Position numbers and translations under genes: made by a program. The notes under the pieces were generated by a model that was given only the letters and a program-made list of their open reading frames with translations, was not told the origin of the DNA and searched no databases. A stretch of DNA of 64,000 bases from an uncultured Lachnospiraceae bacterium (GTDB lineage Bacteria; Bacillota; Clostridia; Lachnospirales; Lachnospiraceae): the NCBI GenBank assembly GCA_947626285.1, contig CANQRR010000008.1, positions 29,891 to 93,890 on the forward strand. Reading direction: 5' to 3'. Below are positions 26,101 through 34,393 of the stretch, piece by piece (positions within the stretch are counted from its first letter, which is position 1; the number at the start of each line of letters is the position of its first letter).

Positions 26101-26966
26101 ATATAGCTGTCCCGGTAGAGCAGCCAGTTGTTGACCCGCAGCATCAAGTACCAGCCGTTCTCCGTGCGGTTGCAGAACACCGTGTCCTGTCCTTCCCTGG
26201 ACACCATGCGGAACGACGCGTCGGAACCGCCGCTCGTCAGCGCTTTTGTGAAGACACTCTGATACTCCGGAAGCTTTGAGGAAAGCTTTTCGCCGAGCAG
26301 GGACGCGTCCTGATATCCGACGATCGTCCCATCCTTGTCCGCGATCAGCGCATCTGCCGATCCGTCCTCGCTCATCGACTCGACGGAGGACTGTATATCC
26401 GCGACGCTGTAGTCCACGCCGATGATCGTCTGGCCGTCGTCCAAGGTCTGGGCGACCGTGAAACACATATCATCCGTAAAGGCGTCGTCGTACACCTGCG
26501 AGATATACACTTCCCCGCGGTCCAGCGCCATCAGCCCTTTGTACCAGTTTCTGTCCTGGAGCACGTACCCCTCCGGGATCTCCATATCAGAGATGTATAC
26601 CTGGTTTCTGATCACGCAGAAGACGTTCTTGCAGCTTCCGCCTGACAGCTCCCGCTCCATCGTCTTCTGCTCGCTCAGAAATTCGCGTATCTGTTCTTCC
26701 TCCGCGTCATTTTCCAACAGCTCCGCTAGATTCGCACCCACACGGATGGCAGCGTTCTCCGTGCGCTTCAGCGTCTGCTCCAGATTCGTCACAATGTTCT
26801 CCATCCGCATGCTGCCGATCTCCTCGGACTGTTTCGTCGCGACATTGTACATCAGACGCATGTTTACAAACATGACGGCGGCGAGCAGCGCAGCGGCTGC
26901 CGCGATCAGTATGTAATATTTTTTTAGATTCAGCTTTTTCTGAGAATTCTGTCTGTTCATGCTCAC
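23130..26966 (-). CDS. Hybrid histidine kinase with two sensor modules, REC and Hpt
   Basis: The 1278-residue protein begins with a membrane helix (17-36), a PDC/Cache-like domain (40-285) and a second helix (290-313). A short cytoplasmic linker leads to a third helix (372-396), a second dCache-like sensor (400-640) and a fourth helix (641-664). HisKA follows with SHEIRTP (His698), then HATPase_c (N box NLLTNAVKYT, G boxes DTGIGI and EGTGLGI), REC (FLDHMMPQMDG, Asp997) and Hpt (VHALKSASRTIGA, His1219). A Gln/Glu/Ala-rich linker joins REC to Hpt. The start is GTG at 26966 or ATG at 26960. It follows the HD-GYP gene by 34 nt. Confidence 0.9.
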   Translation of the reverse strand: MSMNRQNSQKKLNLKKYYILIAAAAALLAAVMFVNMRLMYNVATKQSEEIGSMRMENIVTNLEQTLKRTENAAIRVGANLAELLENDAEEEQIREFLSEQKTMERELSGGSCKNVFCVIRNQVYISDMEIPEGYVLQDRNWYKGLMALDRGEVYISQVYDDAFTDDMCFTVAQTLDDGQTIIGVDYSVADIQSSVESMSEDGSADALIADKDGTIVGYQDASLLGEKLSSKLPEYQSVFTKALTSGGSDASFRMVSREGQDTVFCNRTENGWYLMLRVNNWLLYRDSYIQFVCNLIVMIIVVIVFLVLYLIACRQRLRMEQTLEAREELLSAMPESFRVSFEKMADMQGKKEPVQKRGGKRAILTAKERHWFETSIIVALALTMLLTITITTMMTLRWGRSRLEEEARGYNYEVSAWILEQKSILDLFSYTVAAQPEMLSDYDDMVNFLDQITKHYNGISATYIANPDFPHGHPMVMNNGWVPDEDYVEEERVWYTGAMEAEDFNITEPYYDARTGKYCITFSKKVETDSGEFLGVFAIDFYLDVLMEILGDGYSGTGYAFLVDKEGRIINHPNPEYQYTGEGTPNIHDLVYEKIYNSSKIVILRDYDGKLKACSSMEESLSNFKVIVVNDFWMIYGDVLRYALLFLVLFGACIGAVVLLMNNMVRWQHETDVQLQDAADAARAADQAKSLFLAQMSHEIRTPINAVLGMNEMILRENNDANIQEYAAQIRSAGSTLLTLINGILDFTKIESGRMEIQPVVYETGMMILNLVNLITDRAQSKGLALNLEIDPTLPEELYGDDVRVRQIITNLLTNAVKYTQEGGVTLKIEGRRREGDDITLYVEVKDTGIGIREEDMERLFGMFQRLDQEKNRNIEGTGLGIPIVQNLLHMMGSELKVESVYGEGSVFSFELVQQAMSSREIGDYRQSFQKLLGRQQKEEYVYAPDARILVVDDTAVNLRVVRNLLGRNGVQLDTVSSGMECIEKVENAHYHIVFLDHMMPQMDGVETFARLRDEKLLPDDTAVIMMTANEIVGVREEYLKQGFTDYISKPIAVKQLEEMLAKHLPPELVSYREVRKTAGRTEQAQATGASDGSNAQRQSSQTDIEELSAQQPMREVWKEAESPAQPAEDAQKETERSTQEAENQESAGLTGGEEDGAQLETDDGPIPGIQMSVGLTYCADDEEFYREMLEEYVADSTADELDGYRTAEDWDNYLVKVHALKSASRTIGAIALGGRAFALETATREGDYEFVKSHHGKLIEDYRKLLEDIRNYLEPTP

Positions 26967-27000
26967 ATCGGCTCCGTCTTCTGTCTCTGACCGCTTTTGG

Positions 27001-29046
27001 TCAGCTGCTCACAACCATCGTCTGGATGTCGTAGGACAGCGTAACCCCGGCTCCCGCGTAGATCTTGTAGAACTGGTTCACCACACGATCCGCCACCATT
27101 CTCCCGTTCTCGATATTCGTATCGACCAGGATCACGATATACTGCAGACTGCTGTAGCGGCTGCCCACATCCACCATGCGCAGGGAGTACGCGGCCGCCA
27201 CCTCCAGCGTCGACATGGCCTCCTCGCACACAGAATTGTCCAGATAGTCCTGGTTCTCGCTTCCAAGCGTAAAGAGGATCGTCTGAACCATCTGTCCTTT
27301 GCGCTTGACGCAGCGGGACAGATAACTGTAGAGATTCGGAAACTCCTCGTAGGGCACTTTGAAAAGCCCGCGCCCCTCGTCCATACTGCCCTCCAGCATC
27401 TGCCGGATATGGTCGAGATCCGTGTCGGGTTTGCGCACCACAGTCGTTCCCGCGTCGCTGCTGTAAAAGCTGCAGGAATTTTTTCCGTTCTTCTTCACAT
27501 AGTATAACGCTTTGTCCGCGTTGCTGTAAAGCATAGAAAAATTCTTTCCGTCTGCCGGACACAGGGCGATCCCCGCGGAGATATGCGTGAGGTTCTCGAA
27601 CTCGATCTCTCTGAGACTCGCTGCAAAGGCCTCCATGATCAGATTCACTCTCCCGATCAGCTTTTCCCTGTCCGTATCGTCCGTTAAAAACGCGACGAAC
27701 TCATCTCCGCCCAGGCGGCAGAGAACGTCCTTGTCCTCCACGTTGGCGGACAGCGCGGCCGCAAGCAGCCGGAGCACCTTATCGCCCATCAGATGGCCGT
27801 ATGTATCATTTACATTCTTGAAATTGTCCAGATCCATGATCATCAGCGCGCCCTTGTGCGCTTCTGAGAGAAGCTGCTCGATCGCCTTCTCGCCGTAGCC
27901 GCGGTTGTGCAGGCCGGTCAGCGAATCCAGCGCGTTTTTCCCGGAGCCGTACTCCAAAAGAATGCGGTTGAGCAGGGCGCTGTTGTCATCCACGATGTTC
28001 CACTGCTCGTTCACGGCGTCGTCGCCCTCCCGCTTGGTCTCAGGCGGAAGATAGAAGCCTTCGTTCAGCATTCCGACAAACACATGCGCCAGATGCGGGT
28101 CAAACTGCGTCCCGGCGCAGCGCTCAAACTCCGCGACCACGCTCATATCCGGAAGCTTCGCGCGGTAGATGCGGTTCGACGTCATGGCGTCGTAGGCGTC
28201 TGCGATCGCGATGATACGCGCGCAGTACGGGATCTCCTCCCCCGCCAGGCCAAACGGATAACCTTTTCCGTTGTATTTCTCGTGGTGATAGAGCGCGCCG
28301 TCGGCCACGCCCGGGATCATACGGATGTTTTTCAATATTTCGCCGCCGATCATCGGATGCTTCTTGATCTGCGCGAACTCCTCGTCGCTTAAGCGGCTCG
28401 GCTTGTTCAGAATGGAATCCGGCACGCCGATCTTGCCGATGTCGTGGAGCAGTCCGATGTGATAGATGTTGCGCACCTCCTCCTCGCTCCAGCCCAGCCG
28501 CTTCGCGATCTCCTCCGAACACTTGGCGACGCGCACCGAATGCCCGGAGGTGTAGGCGTCCTTGGCGTCGATCGTGTTCGCGATCGCCAGGATCGAGCTC
28601 AGCGAGACTTTTTCGAGCAGTCTGCTCTTCTCCTCCAGTTTCTCCTCGAGCTCCACGCGCAGGCCGTACAGCTCGATCATACGCCCGATCCGGCTTTTGA
28701 CCGTCATCGGGACGAACGGTTTGACGATAAAGTCCGCCGCGCCCATCTCGAAGAATTCCTTTTCCGTCTCGGGCGCGGAATCCGCGGTCAGGATGACGAC
28801 CGGAATCTTTTCCCAGGCCGGATTCGCCCGGATCTTCGCCATGGTCTCCGCGCCGTCCATCTCCGGCATGCGAAAATCGAGCAGGATCAGCTTCGGTTCG
28901 TATGATTCAAGCAATTCCAGCGCCCGGCGGCCGGAATCCGCCGTGAGAACACTGTACTCATCTTTGAGGATCCGCTCGGCGAATTTACGGTTGACGGCGC
29001 TGTCATCCACTACAAGGACATCGATCTGTCTGGTTTGATCGCTCAT
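27001..29046 (-). CDS. Response regulator with REC, HD-GYP and GGDEF domains
   Basis: The 681-residue protein is built of REC (phosphoacceptor Asp57 in LLDFRMPEMDG), HD-GYP (HDIGKIGVPD at 201, HHEKYNGKGYP at 254) and GGDEF (RLGGDEFVAF, residues 444-453). It thus has an intact c-di-GMP phosphodiesterase signature and an intact diguanylate cyclase signature in one chain. About 135 further residues at the C terminus look like a degenerate second GGDEF fold. GGGAGG 8 nt before the ATG at 29046 fixes the start; the frame is open further up. The downstream hybrid kinase is the likely phosphodonor. Confidence 0.9.
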   Translation of the reverse strand: MSDQTRQIDVLVVDDSAVNRKFAERILKDEYSVLTADSGRRALELLESYEPKLILLDFRMPEMDGAETMAKIRANPAWEKIPVVILTADSAPETEKEFFEMGAADFIVKPFVPMTVKSRIGRMIELYGLRVELEEKLEEKSRLLEKVSLSSILAIANTIDAKDAYTSGHSVRVAKCSEEIAKRLGWSEEEVRNIYHIGLLHDIGKIGVPDSILNKPSRLSDEEFAQIKKHPMIGGEILKNIRMIPGVADGALYHHEKYNGKGYPFGLAGEEIPYCARIIAIADAYDAMTSNRIYRAKLPDMSVVAEFERCAGTQFDPHLAHVFVGMLNEGFYLPPETKREGDDAVNEQWNIVDDNSALLNRILLEYGSGKNALDSLTGLHNRGYGEKAIEQLLSEAHKGALMIMDLDNFKNVNDTYGHLMGDKVLRLLAAALSANVEDKDVLCRLGGDEFVAFLTDDTDREKLIGRVNLIMEAFAASLREIEFENLTHISAGIALCPADGKNFSMLYSNADKALYYVKKNGKNSCSFYSSDAGTTVVRKPDTDLDHIRQMLEGSMDEGRGLFKVPYEEFPNLYSYLSRCVKRKGQMVQTILFTLGSENQDYLDNSVCEEAMSTLEVAAAYSLRMVDVGSRYSSLQYIVILVDTNIENGRMVADRVVNQFYKIYAGAGVTLSYDIQTMVVSS

Positions 29047-29127
29047 GTTCGCATCCTCCCTTTCGTATGCCGGATGTCTCAGATTGATCCATTTCAATTG
29101 TCCGTACAAATGCGCATAATATAAAAA

Positions 29128-29156
29128 ATTATGGCACACTTTATAAGAAAAGACAA
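29128..29156 (-). promoter_or_regulatory. Promoter of the HD-GYP/hybrid kinase pair
   Basis: On the minus strand TTGTCT (29156-29151), 17 nt and CATAAT (29133-29128) precede the gene by about 80 nt. The boxes are moderate matches. Confidence 0.45.
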
Positions 29157-29282
29157 TCTGATTACACGAATCGCCCTCAGGGAAACACGAATAGGAAAAG
29201 AGGCGGCTTGCATTCTGAATATTGAGCGTGGTAGGATATATATAAATCAAAATTTAAAAATGAAAGAAAGCAGGATAAAAAA

Positions 29283-30002
29283 ATGTATAAGATTGCTGTC
29301 TGCGACGACGACACTGTTTTTCTGTCATCGTTCCGGCCTATGCTCGAGGAAGCCCTGGCGGCACGGAAAGTGTCCTGCCAGCTTTCCATCTTCCACGACC
29401 CGGCCGATCTGATGCATGCGATGAAAGCCGGTGAGCCATTCAGCCTTCTTTTTCTGGACATCTATTATGATACGGAAAAGGGGATCCGTTTCGCCCGCTC
29501 CTTGAGAAAAAAGAACGACCAGACGGATATCGTCTTTATGACGGCGCTTACAGACTATGCGGTGGAGAGCTACGACGCCGCTCCGCTCCACTATCTTCTA
29601 AAGCCGATCGAGCCCGAAAAGCTGGAGAACGCGGTGGATCGCTTCCTCGAAAAAAACGCCCCGCAGAAGCTTCACTTCATGACGACAAAGGGACATCTGT
29701 ATACTCCGATCACAAATATTCTCTTTTTTGAGATCTACGGCCATGAAATCGTCATCCATCTGACGAACGGCACAAAAGAGACTTGTATCGGAACGCTCAA
29801 AGGTCTGGAACAGCTCCTGCCGGATCTGACGTTTGTGCGCCCGCACAGAAGTTATCTGGTGAATCTCGAGCACATCGCCGAGATCACGCGCTACCAGATC
29901 CGTCTTTCGTCCGAAGATATCGTCCCGGTCAGCAAAAACCTTTACAACGACATCCTGAACAGTTTCATCAACTACGCAAACCAGAGCAGCATCTCATTCT
30001 GA
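29283..30002 (+). CDS. LytTR-family response regulator
   Basis: An N-terminal REC domain (acid pair CDDD, phosphoacceptor Asp59 in LLFLDIYYD) is joined to a LytTR DNA-binding domain at about residues 130-235 (FVRPHRSYLVNLEHI is the typical block). The protein has 239 residues. AGGA 8 nt before the ATG supports the start. Its likely partner is the GHKL kinase at 21085, the only such kinase in the window, although two minus-strand genes lie between them. Targets are not visible. Its 3' end overlaps the convergent pseudouridine synthase gene by 9 nt. Confidence 0.9.
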   Translation: MYKIAVCDDDTVFLSSFRPMLEEALAARKVSCQLSIFHDPADLMHAMKAGEPFSLLFLDIYYDTEKGIRFARSLRKKNDQTDIVFMTALTDYAVESYDAAPLHYLLKPIEPEKLENAVDRFLEKNAPQKLHFMTTKGHLYTPITNILFFEIYGHEIVIHLTNGTKETCIGTLKGLEQLLPDLTFVRPHRSYLVNLEHIAEITRYQIRLSSEDIVPVSKNLYNDILNSFINYANQSSISF

Positions 30003-31010
30003 CAACAGCTTTTGAAAAAACTCCGGTTCCGGCGCAACAAATGCTTTTCCAGAGAGATAGTCGAATGATCCTTCCATCTGCGGGAATTCCAGGCGATACG
30101 CGTGCAGCAGCTGCGACTGGATCCCATGCGACGCTCTGTACTGACGATTGATTTCAACGTTCCCGTATTTCGGATCGCCGAGGATCGGGTGTCCGACGGA
30201 GGCCAAGTGCGCCCGGATCTGGTGGCTCCTGCCCGTGATCAGATGTACCTCGAGAAGCGTAAGTCCGTTCTTCGAGGCGATCGCACGGTACTCGGTCTCG
30301 ATCGGCTGACTGCCTGGCTCCTCCTCTTCTGTCACGCAGACGATATTGTTGTCGTTATCCTTCCTGAGATATCCTTTCAGATACCGATTTCCTGAAAGCT
30401 CCCCGACGACCACACAGCGATAGAACTTTCGAATCGTCCGCTCCTTCAGCAGGCGGCTCATCGTCTGCAGTCCGGCCAGCGTCTTCCCCGCGATGACGAT
30501 CCCGCTGGTGTTGCGGTCGAGGCGATTGCAGACTGCGGGGCGGAAGCCTGTAAGCTCCTCCGCGGTGAGCGCGCCGGAATCCAACAGATACGCAGCGAGA
30601 TACTCCACCAGGGAAACATCCTGCGGCCGGGCTTTCTGAGAGAGCATTCCTGCCGGCTTGTTGAGCAGGAGGATATGCTCGTCTTCGTAGACGATATCCG
30701 GAAGCTTTTCGGACAGGCCGGACGTCGCCGCTGTGCGCGCATTCGCCGCGGCCGCATTTCCTGTCGACTCACTGGATAAATATGCATCTCCGCTCCGGAA
30801 TTTCTCCAGCGTCTCCTCCGCCAAAAACAGCCGTATCTCATCTCCCGGCTGTACGATCTCATTCCCCTGCGCGCGTTTTCCGTTCAGCGTAATATTCTTT
30901 TTTCTCATCATTTTGTAAAGGAAGCTCTTCGGCGCTTCGTTCAGATAGCGCGCAAGCAGCTTATCGAGGCGCTGCCCTGCCTCCCTTTTGGTCACTGTAA
31001 TCCGTTTCAT
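29994..31010 (-). CDS. RluC/RluD-family pseudouridine synthase
   Basis: An N-terminal S4 RNA-binding domain (RLDKLLARYLNEAPKSFLYK) precedes the catalytic domain with the signature CNRLDRNTSGIV, which contains the catalytic Asp, and GRSHQIRAHLASVGHPILGD. These enzymes isomerise uridines in 23S rRNA. The exact site cannot be assigned, so no symbol is given. The 338-residue length is normal. An Ala/Ser-rich insertion lies between the S4 and catalytic domains. It is the last gene of a minus-strand run. Confidence 0.92.
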   Translation of the reverse strand: MKRITVTKREAGQRLDKLLARYLNEAPKSFLYKMMRKKNITLNGKRAQGNEIVQPGDEIRLFLAEETLEKFRSGDAYLSSESTGNAAAANARTAATSGLSEKLPDIVYEDEHILLLNKPAGMLSQKARPQDVSLVEYLAAYLLDSGALTAEELTGFRPAVCNRLDRNTSGIVIAGKTLAGLQTMSRLLKERTIRKFYRCVVVGELSGNRYLKGYLRKDNDNNIVCVTEEEEPGSQPIETEYRAIASKNGLTLLEVHLITGRSHQIRAHLASVGHPILGDPKYGNVEINRQYRASHGIQSQLLHAYRLEFPQMEGSFDYLSGKAFVAPEPEFFQKLLSE

Positions 31011-31065
31011 TTTTCCTCATTTTTACAGAGACGCGCCCCTTCACCGAGCGCCCACCTGTTATCAT

Positions 31066-31674
31066 TCACAGTGAGATTGCCAGCAGCGTATGGAAGATCA
31101 ACTCCTCCCGGGACAGCTCTGGATAACGCTCATCCGGCGTGAATTCAATGCCTTCCCGATAGTGGTCCGCGCGATCCGCAATCTCCGACACACGCTGTAA
31201 ATACCTGCGAAAATCTTTCATCACCTTCGGCTGTGCGGAGGCAAAGCCATTCAGTGTCAGGATGCGGGAGATGTGTTTTTCCATGTAAGAGAGATCCGCC
31301 TTCTCATCCGGCGTATAACAAACCACCTGATCGCCGCAGACGATGAGCGCGTTTACCGGCGTCGTGTGTTCATAGGCGGTGAAGACCAGCTCATATCCCG
31401 CCACAAGATCCCCGGCCGCTCTGCTCGCCTCCCGGTATTTGTCCTCCGGCATGGAGCGCTGCATCAGGATCATGATCAGCCCGACCAGAGACTTGCAGGC
31501 GGGCAGACAGCCCAGGATCGCCACAAACGTAAACAGATTCAGCCTTGACTTTGTCTGGATGTAACCCGTCACATAGATGACGAGCGGAATGGCGAACAAG
31601 ACAAACGTGACCAGGAACGTTTTGATCTTCGCGTATTTGATATAACCGTAACAGCCTTTCTTTACTTTTTTCAT
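31066..31674 (-). CDS. Conserved membrane protein of unknown function
   Basis: I do not recognise a named family. From the start at 31674 (GGAGG 6 nt upstream) the protein has about 202 residues. Two membrane helices lie near residues 18-38 and 45-67. They are followed by a cytoplasmic domain of about 130 residues ending in EELIFHTLLAISL. It sits between the YgiQ and pseudouridine synthase genes on the same strand. Confidence 0.75.
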   Translation of the reverse strand: MKKVKKGCYGYIKYAKIKTFLVTFVLFAIPLVIYVTGYIQTKSRLNLFTFVAILGCLPACKSLVGLIMILMQRSMPEDKYREASRAAGDLVAGYELVFTAYEHTTPVNALIVCGDQVVCYTPDEKADLSYMEKHISRILTLNGFASAQPKVMKDFRRYLQRVSEIADRADHYREGIEFTPDERYPELSREELIFHTLLAISL

Positions 31675-31737
31675 ACCAGCCTCCGTTCCGCCGCCTTCCC
31701 TATAGCGCGCATCCACATTTCCTCTGTCCGGCAGCTC

Positions 31738-33621
31738 CTAAGATTTCTTTGGGTGGATGTTTCGAATCGTCCGTTTCTTTGGTTTCCGCGATGAGGCCGC
31801 CGCTCTCCCTTTCTTTCCCTTCATATCCCCGCGCGGACGAACCAGGCAATCCGCGCCATAGCCGATCAGATCTTCTCTCCCGGCAATGGTCAGCGCCTCG
31901 ACGACCAGCTCATAGTTTTCCGGGCGACGGTACTGGATCAGAGCGCGTTGCAGCGCTTTGCGGTGCGGATTCTTCTCGACATAGACCGGCTCCATCGTCC
32001 GCGGGTCCAATCCCGTATAGTACATGCAGGTCGATATCGTCGACGGCGTCGGATAAAAATCCTGCACCTGCTCCGGCATATGGCCGGACTTTTTCAGATA
32101 ACAGGCAAGCTCTACCGCGTCTCGCATCTCACAGCCCGGGTGCGACGACATCAGGTACGGGACGAGGTATTGATTCATTCCGCATTCACGGTTGATCTTC
32201 TCATATCGCTCGACAAATTTCTGATAGACCTGATGCGGAGGCTTTCCCATCCGGGCAAGCACACGGTCGGAGACATGCTCCGGCGCGACCTTGAGCTGTC
32301 CGCTGACATGATGCCTCACAAGCTCCCGGAAAAAGACGTCGGACTTGTCCTCCAGGAGATAGTCAAATCGAATCCCGGAGCGGATAAAGACCTTCTTCAC
32401 ATGCGGCAGTTCTCTCAGCTTCCGCAACAGGGCCACATAGTCGCTGTGATCCGCGCGCAGATTCTTACAGGGCGTCGGGAACAGGCACTGGCGATCCCTG
32501 CAGGCGCCGCTTGTGAGCTGCTTTTCGCAGGACGGCTGGCGAAAATTCGCGGTCGGTCCGCCGACGTCGTGGATATATCCCTTAAACCCCGGATCCTCCG
32601 TGAGAGAGCGCGCCTCCTTTAGAATCGAGGCATGGCTGCGCACCTGGACGATCCTGCCCTGGTGGAACGTGAGGGCGCAGAAATTGCATCCCCCAAAACA
32701 GCCCCGGTTGCTGACAAGGCTGAATTTCACTTCCGCGATGGCCGGAATTCCTCCCGCATCCTCGTACATCGGATGGTAAGTCCCGCAGTAGGGGAGATCG
32801 TAGATGTCGTCCATCTCCTGCACGCCAAGCGGCTTTGCCGGAGGATTCTGCACGACAAAGACTGTTCCGTATGGCTCCACCAGGCGCTTCCCGGAGAACG
32901 GGTCCGTGTTGCGGTACTGCATGTAAAAGCTCCTTGCGTAATTCGCCTTATCCCTGCACAGCTCCTCATAAGAGGGAAGAAGCTCATAATCATAGACTGC
33001 GTCCAAATTCTTCGTCCGGTAGCAGGTACCTTCCACAAAGGTGATATCGCGGACACCGATCCCCGCGTTCAGCGCGTCCGCGATCTCCACGATCGATCGT
33101 TCGCCCATCCCGTAGGAGACCAGATCCGCCGCGCTGTCCATCAGGATCGAGCGTTTCAGGGAATCCGACCAGTAGTCGTAATGCGCCAGCCTGCGCAGGC
33201 TGGCCTCAATGCCGCCGACCACGATCGGCACATCCTTATATGCCTGTCGTATGAGATTGCAGTAGACGGTCGCGGCGCGATCCGGGCGTTTTCCCATCAC
33301 TCCGCCGGGCGTATATGCGTCCTTTTGGCGTCTCCTGCGCGACACGGCATAGTGGTTCACCATGGAGTCCATGTTCCCGGCGCTCACCAGGAAGGCAAGC
33401 CTCGGCCGCCCCAGTGCCATGACGCTTGTCGTATCTCTCCAGTCCGGCTGCGGGATGATCCCCACCGTATATCCATGGGATTCCAGCACACGGCTGATGA
33501 TCGCGTGCCCGAAAGAAGGATGATCCACGTACGCGTCCCCGATCACATACACAAAATCAAGCTGGCCGATGTTCTGTTCTTCAAGCTCCCGCTGTGTCGT
33601 CGGGAGAAAACGTCTCTCCAT
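31738..33621 (-). CDS. YgiQ family radical SAM protein
   Basis: The 627-residue protein matches the UPF0313/YgiQ family. FVYVIGDAYVDHPSFGHAII opens the N-terminal domain. The cluster motif is in SNRGCFGGCNFCALTFHQGR, and the C-terminal MYYTGLDPRTMEPVYVEK is typical. A Lys/Arg-rich tail ends the protein. The family has no proven substrate. Its neighbours here are RNA-modifying enzymes, which is a hint at most. Confidence 0.92.
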   Translation of the reverse strand: MERRFLPTTQRELEEQNIGQLDFVYVIGDAYVDHPSFGHAIISRVLESHGYTVGIIPQPDWRDTTSVMALGRPRLAFLVSAGNMDSMVNHYAVSRRRRQKDAYTPGGVMGKRPDRAATVYCNLIRQAYKDVPIVVGGIEASLRRLAHYDYWSDSLKRSILMDSAADLVSYGMGERSIVEIADALNAGIGVRDITFVEGTCYRTKNLDAVYDYELLPSYEELCRDKANYARSFYMQYRNTDPFSGKRLVEPYGTVFVVQNPPAKPLGVQEMDDIYDLPYCGTYHPMYEDAGGIPAIAEVKFSLVSNRGCFGGCNFCALTFHQGRIVQVRSHASILKEARSLTEDPGFKGYIHDVGGPTANFRQPSCEKQLTSGACRDRQCLFPTPCKNLRADHSDYVALLRKLRELPHVKKVFIRSGIRFDYLLEDKSDVFFRELVRHHVSGQLKVAPEHVSDRVLARMGKPPHQVYQKFVERYEKINRECGMNQYLVPYLMSSHPGCEMRDAVELACYLKKSGHMPEQVQDFYPTPSTISTCMYYTGLDPRTMEPVYVEKNPHRKALQRALIQYRRPENYELVVEALTIAGREDLIGYGADCLVRPRGDMKGKKGRAAASSRKPKKRTIRNIHPKKS

Positions 33622-33676
33622 ATACTCACCATCGCACGCTTTGCCGCATCAGAAAAACCTTTCCGGTTTCCGCATG

Positions 33677-34369
33677 TCAATCAATCTTTTCGCCAAGCGT
33701 CTCATAGCTTTCACTCAGCACTTCGTCGTAAGACTTTATGTAATAGTCCGCAAGGCAGCGGATCCGCTCTCTCTGATCCGCAGAGAAGTCGTCCTCCACT
33801 GCGCAGACCTCCATGCCCGCATTCTTTGCAGCGAGAATTCCCATTGGAATGTCTTCAAACACAAGACATTCGTCCGGCGTCACCCGCAGCTTGTCCGCTG
33901 CGCTCAAGTAGATGTCCGGCGCCGGTTTTCCCTTTGCCACCTCACATGAGATCGTAATGACGTCAAAGCAATCCTCTACCCGGTTCGACGTCAGACACGC
34001 GCGGATCAGTTCCCGGCTGTTGCTGCTCGTAATGCCCGCAAGCAGCCCGCTGCGGCGAATCTCTTTGAGAAAACCATACGCCCCAGGCTTCAGCTTCACG
34101 CGTTTCGCGTACACATCGTAGGCCATGCGGTTCCATTCAGCCTTGATCGTCTCCACAGAATCCGGGATACCGTAACGGTCTTTGAAGTACTGCGCCGTCT
34201 CCGTAAAGCTCATTCCCTCGATCGCGCGCTGCATATCCTTCGTCGGCGCGTGGCCGAAGCGCCCAAGGTATTCGATGTCAATGTCCTCCCAGGCCCACAT
34301 GGAATCCATCAGGGTGCCGTCGAGGTCAAACAGAATGGCCTTTTTCCCTTGCAGCATATTCTTTGGCAT
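33677..34369 (-). CDS. HAD-superfamily hydrolase, beta-phosphoglucomutase-like
   Basis: Motif I ILFDLDGTLMDS gives the nucleophile Asp. A helical cap follows, then motif II ITSSN, motif III Lys in AKGKPAPDIY and motif IV VFEDIPMGILAAKNAGM. This is the layout of phosphatases or mutases that act on small sugar phosphates. The substrate is not predictable. GGAG 7 nt before ATG 34369 sets the start. The gene follows the RsmF-like gene by 24 nt and is probably cotranscribed. Confidence 0.88.
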   Translation of the reverse strand: MPKNMLQGKKAILFDLDGTLMDSMWAWEDIDIEYLGRFGHAPTKDMQRAIEGMSFTETAQYFKDRYGIPDSVETIKAEWNRMAYDVYAKRVKLKPGAYGFLKEIRRSGLLAGITSSNSRELIRACLTSNRVEDCFDVITISCEVAKGKPAPDIYLSAADKLRVTPDECLVFEDIPMGILAAKNAGMEVCAVEDDFSADQRERIRCLADYYIKSYDEVLSESYETLGEKID

Positions 34370-34393
34370 AACACTCTCCAATCTATCTAAATC

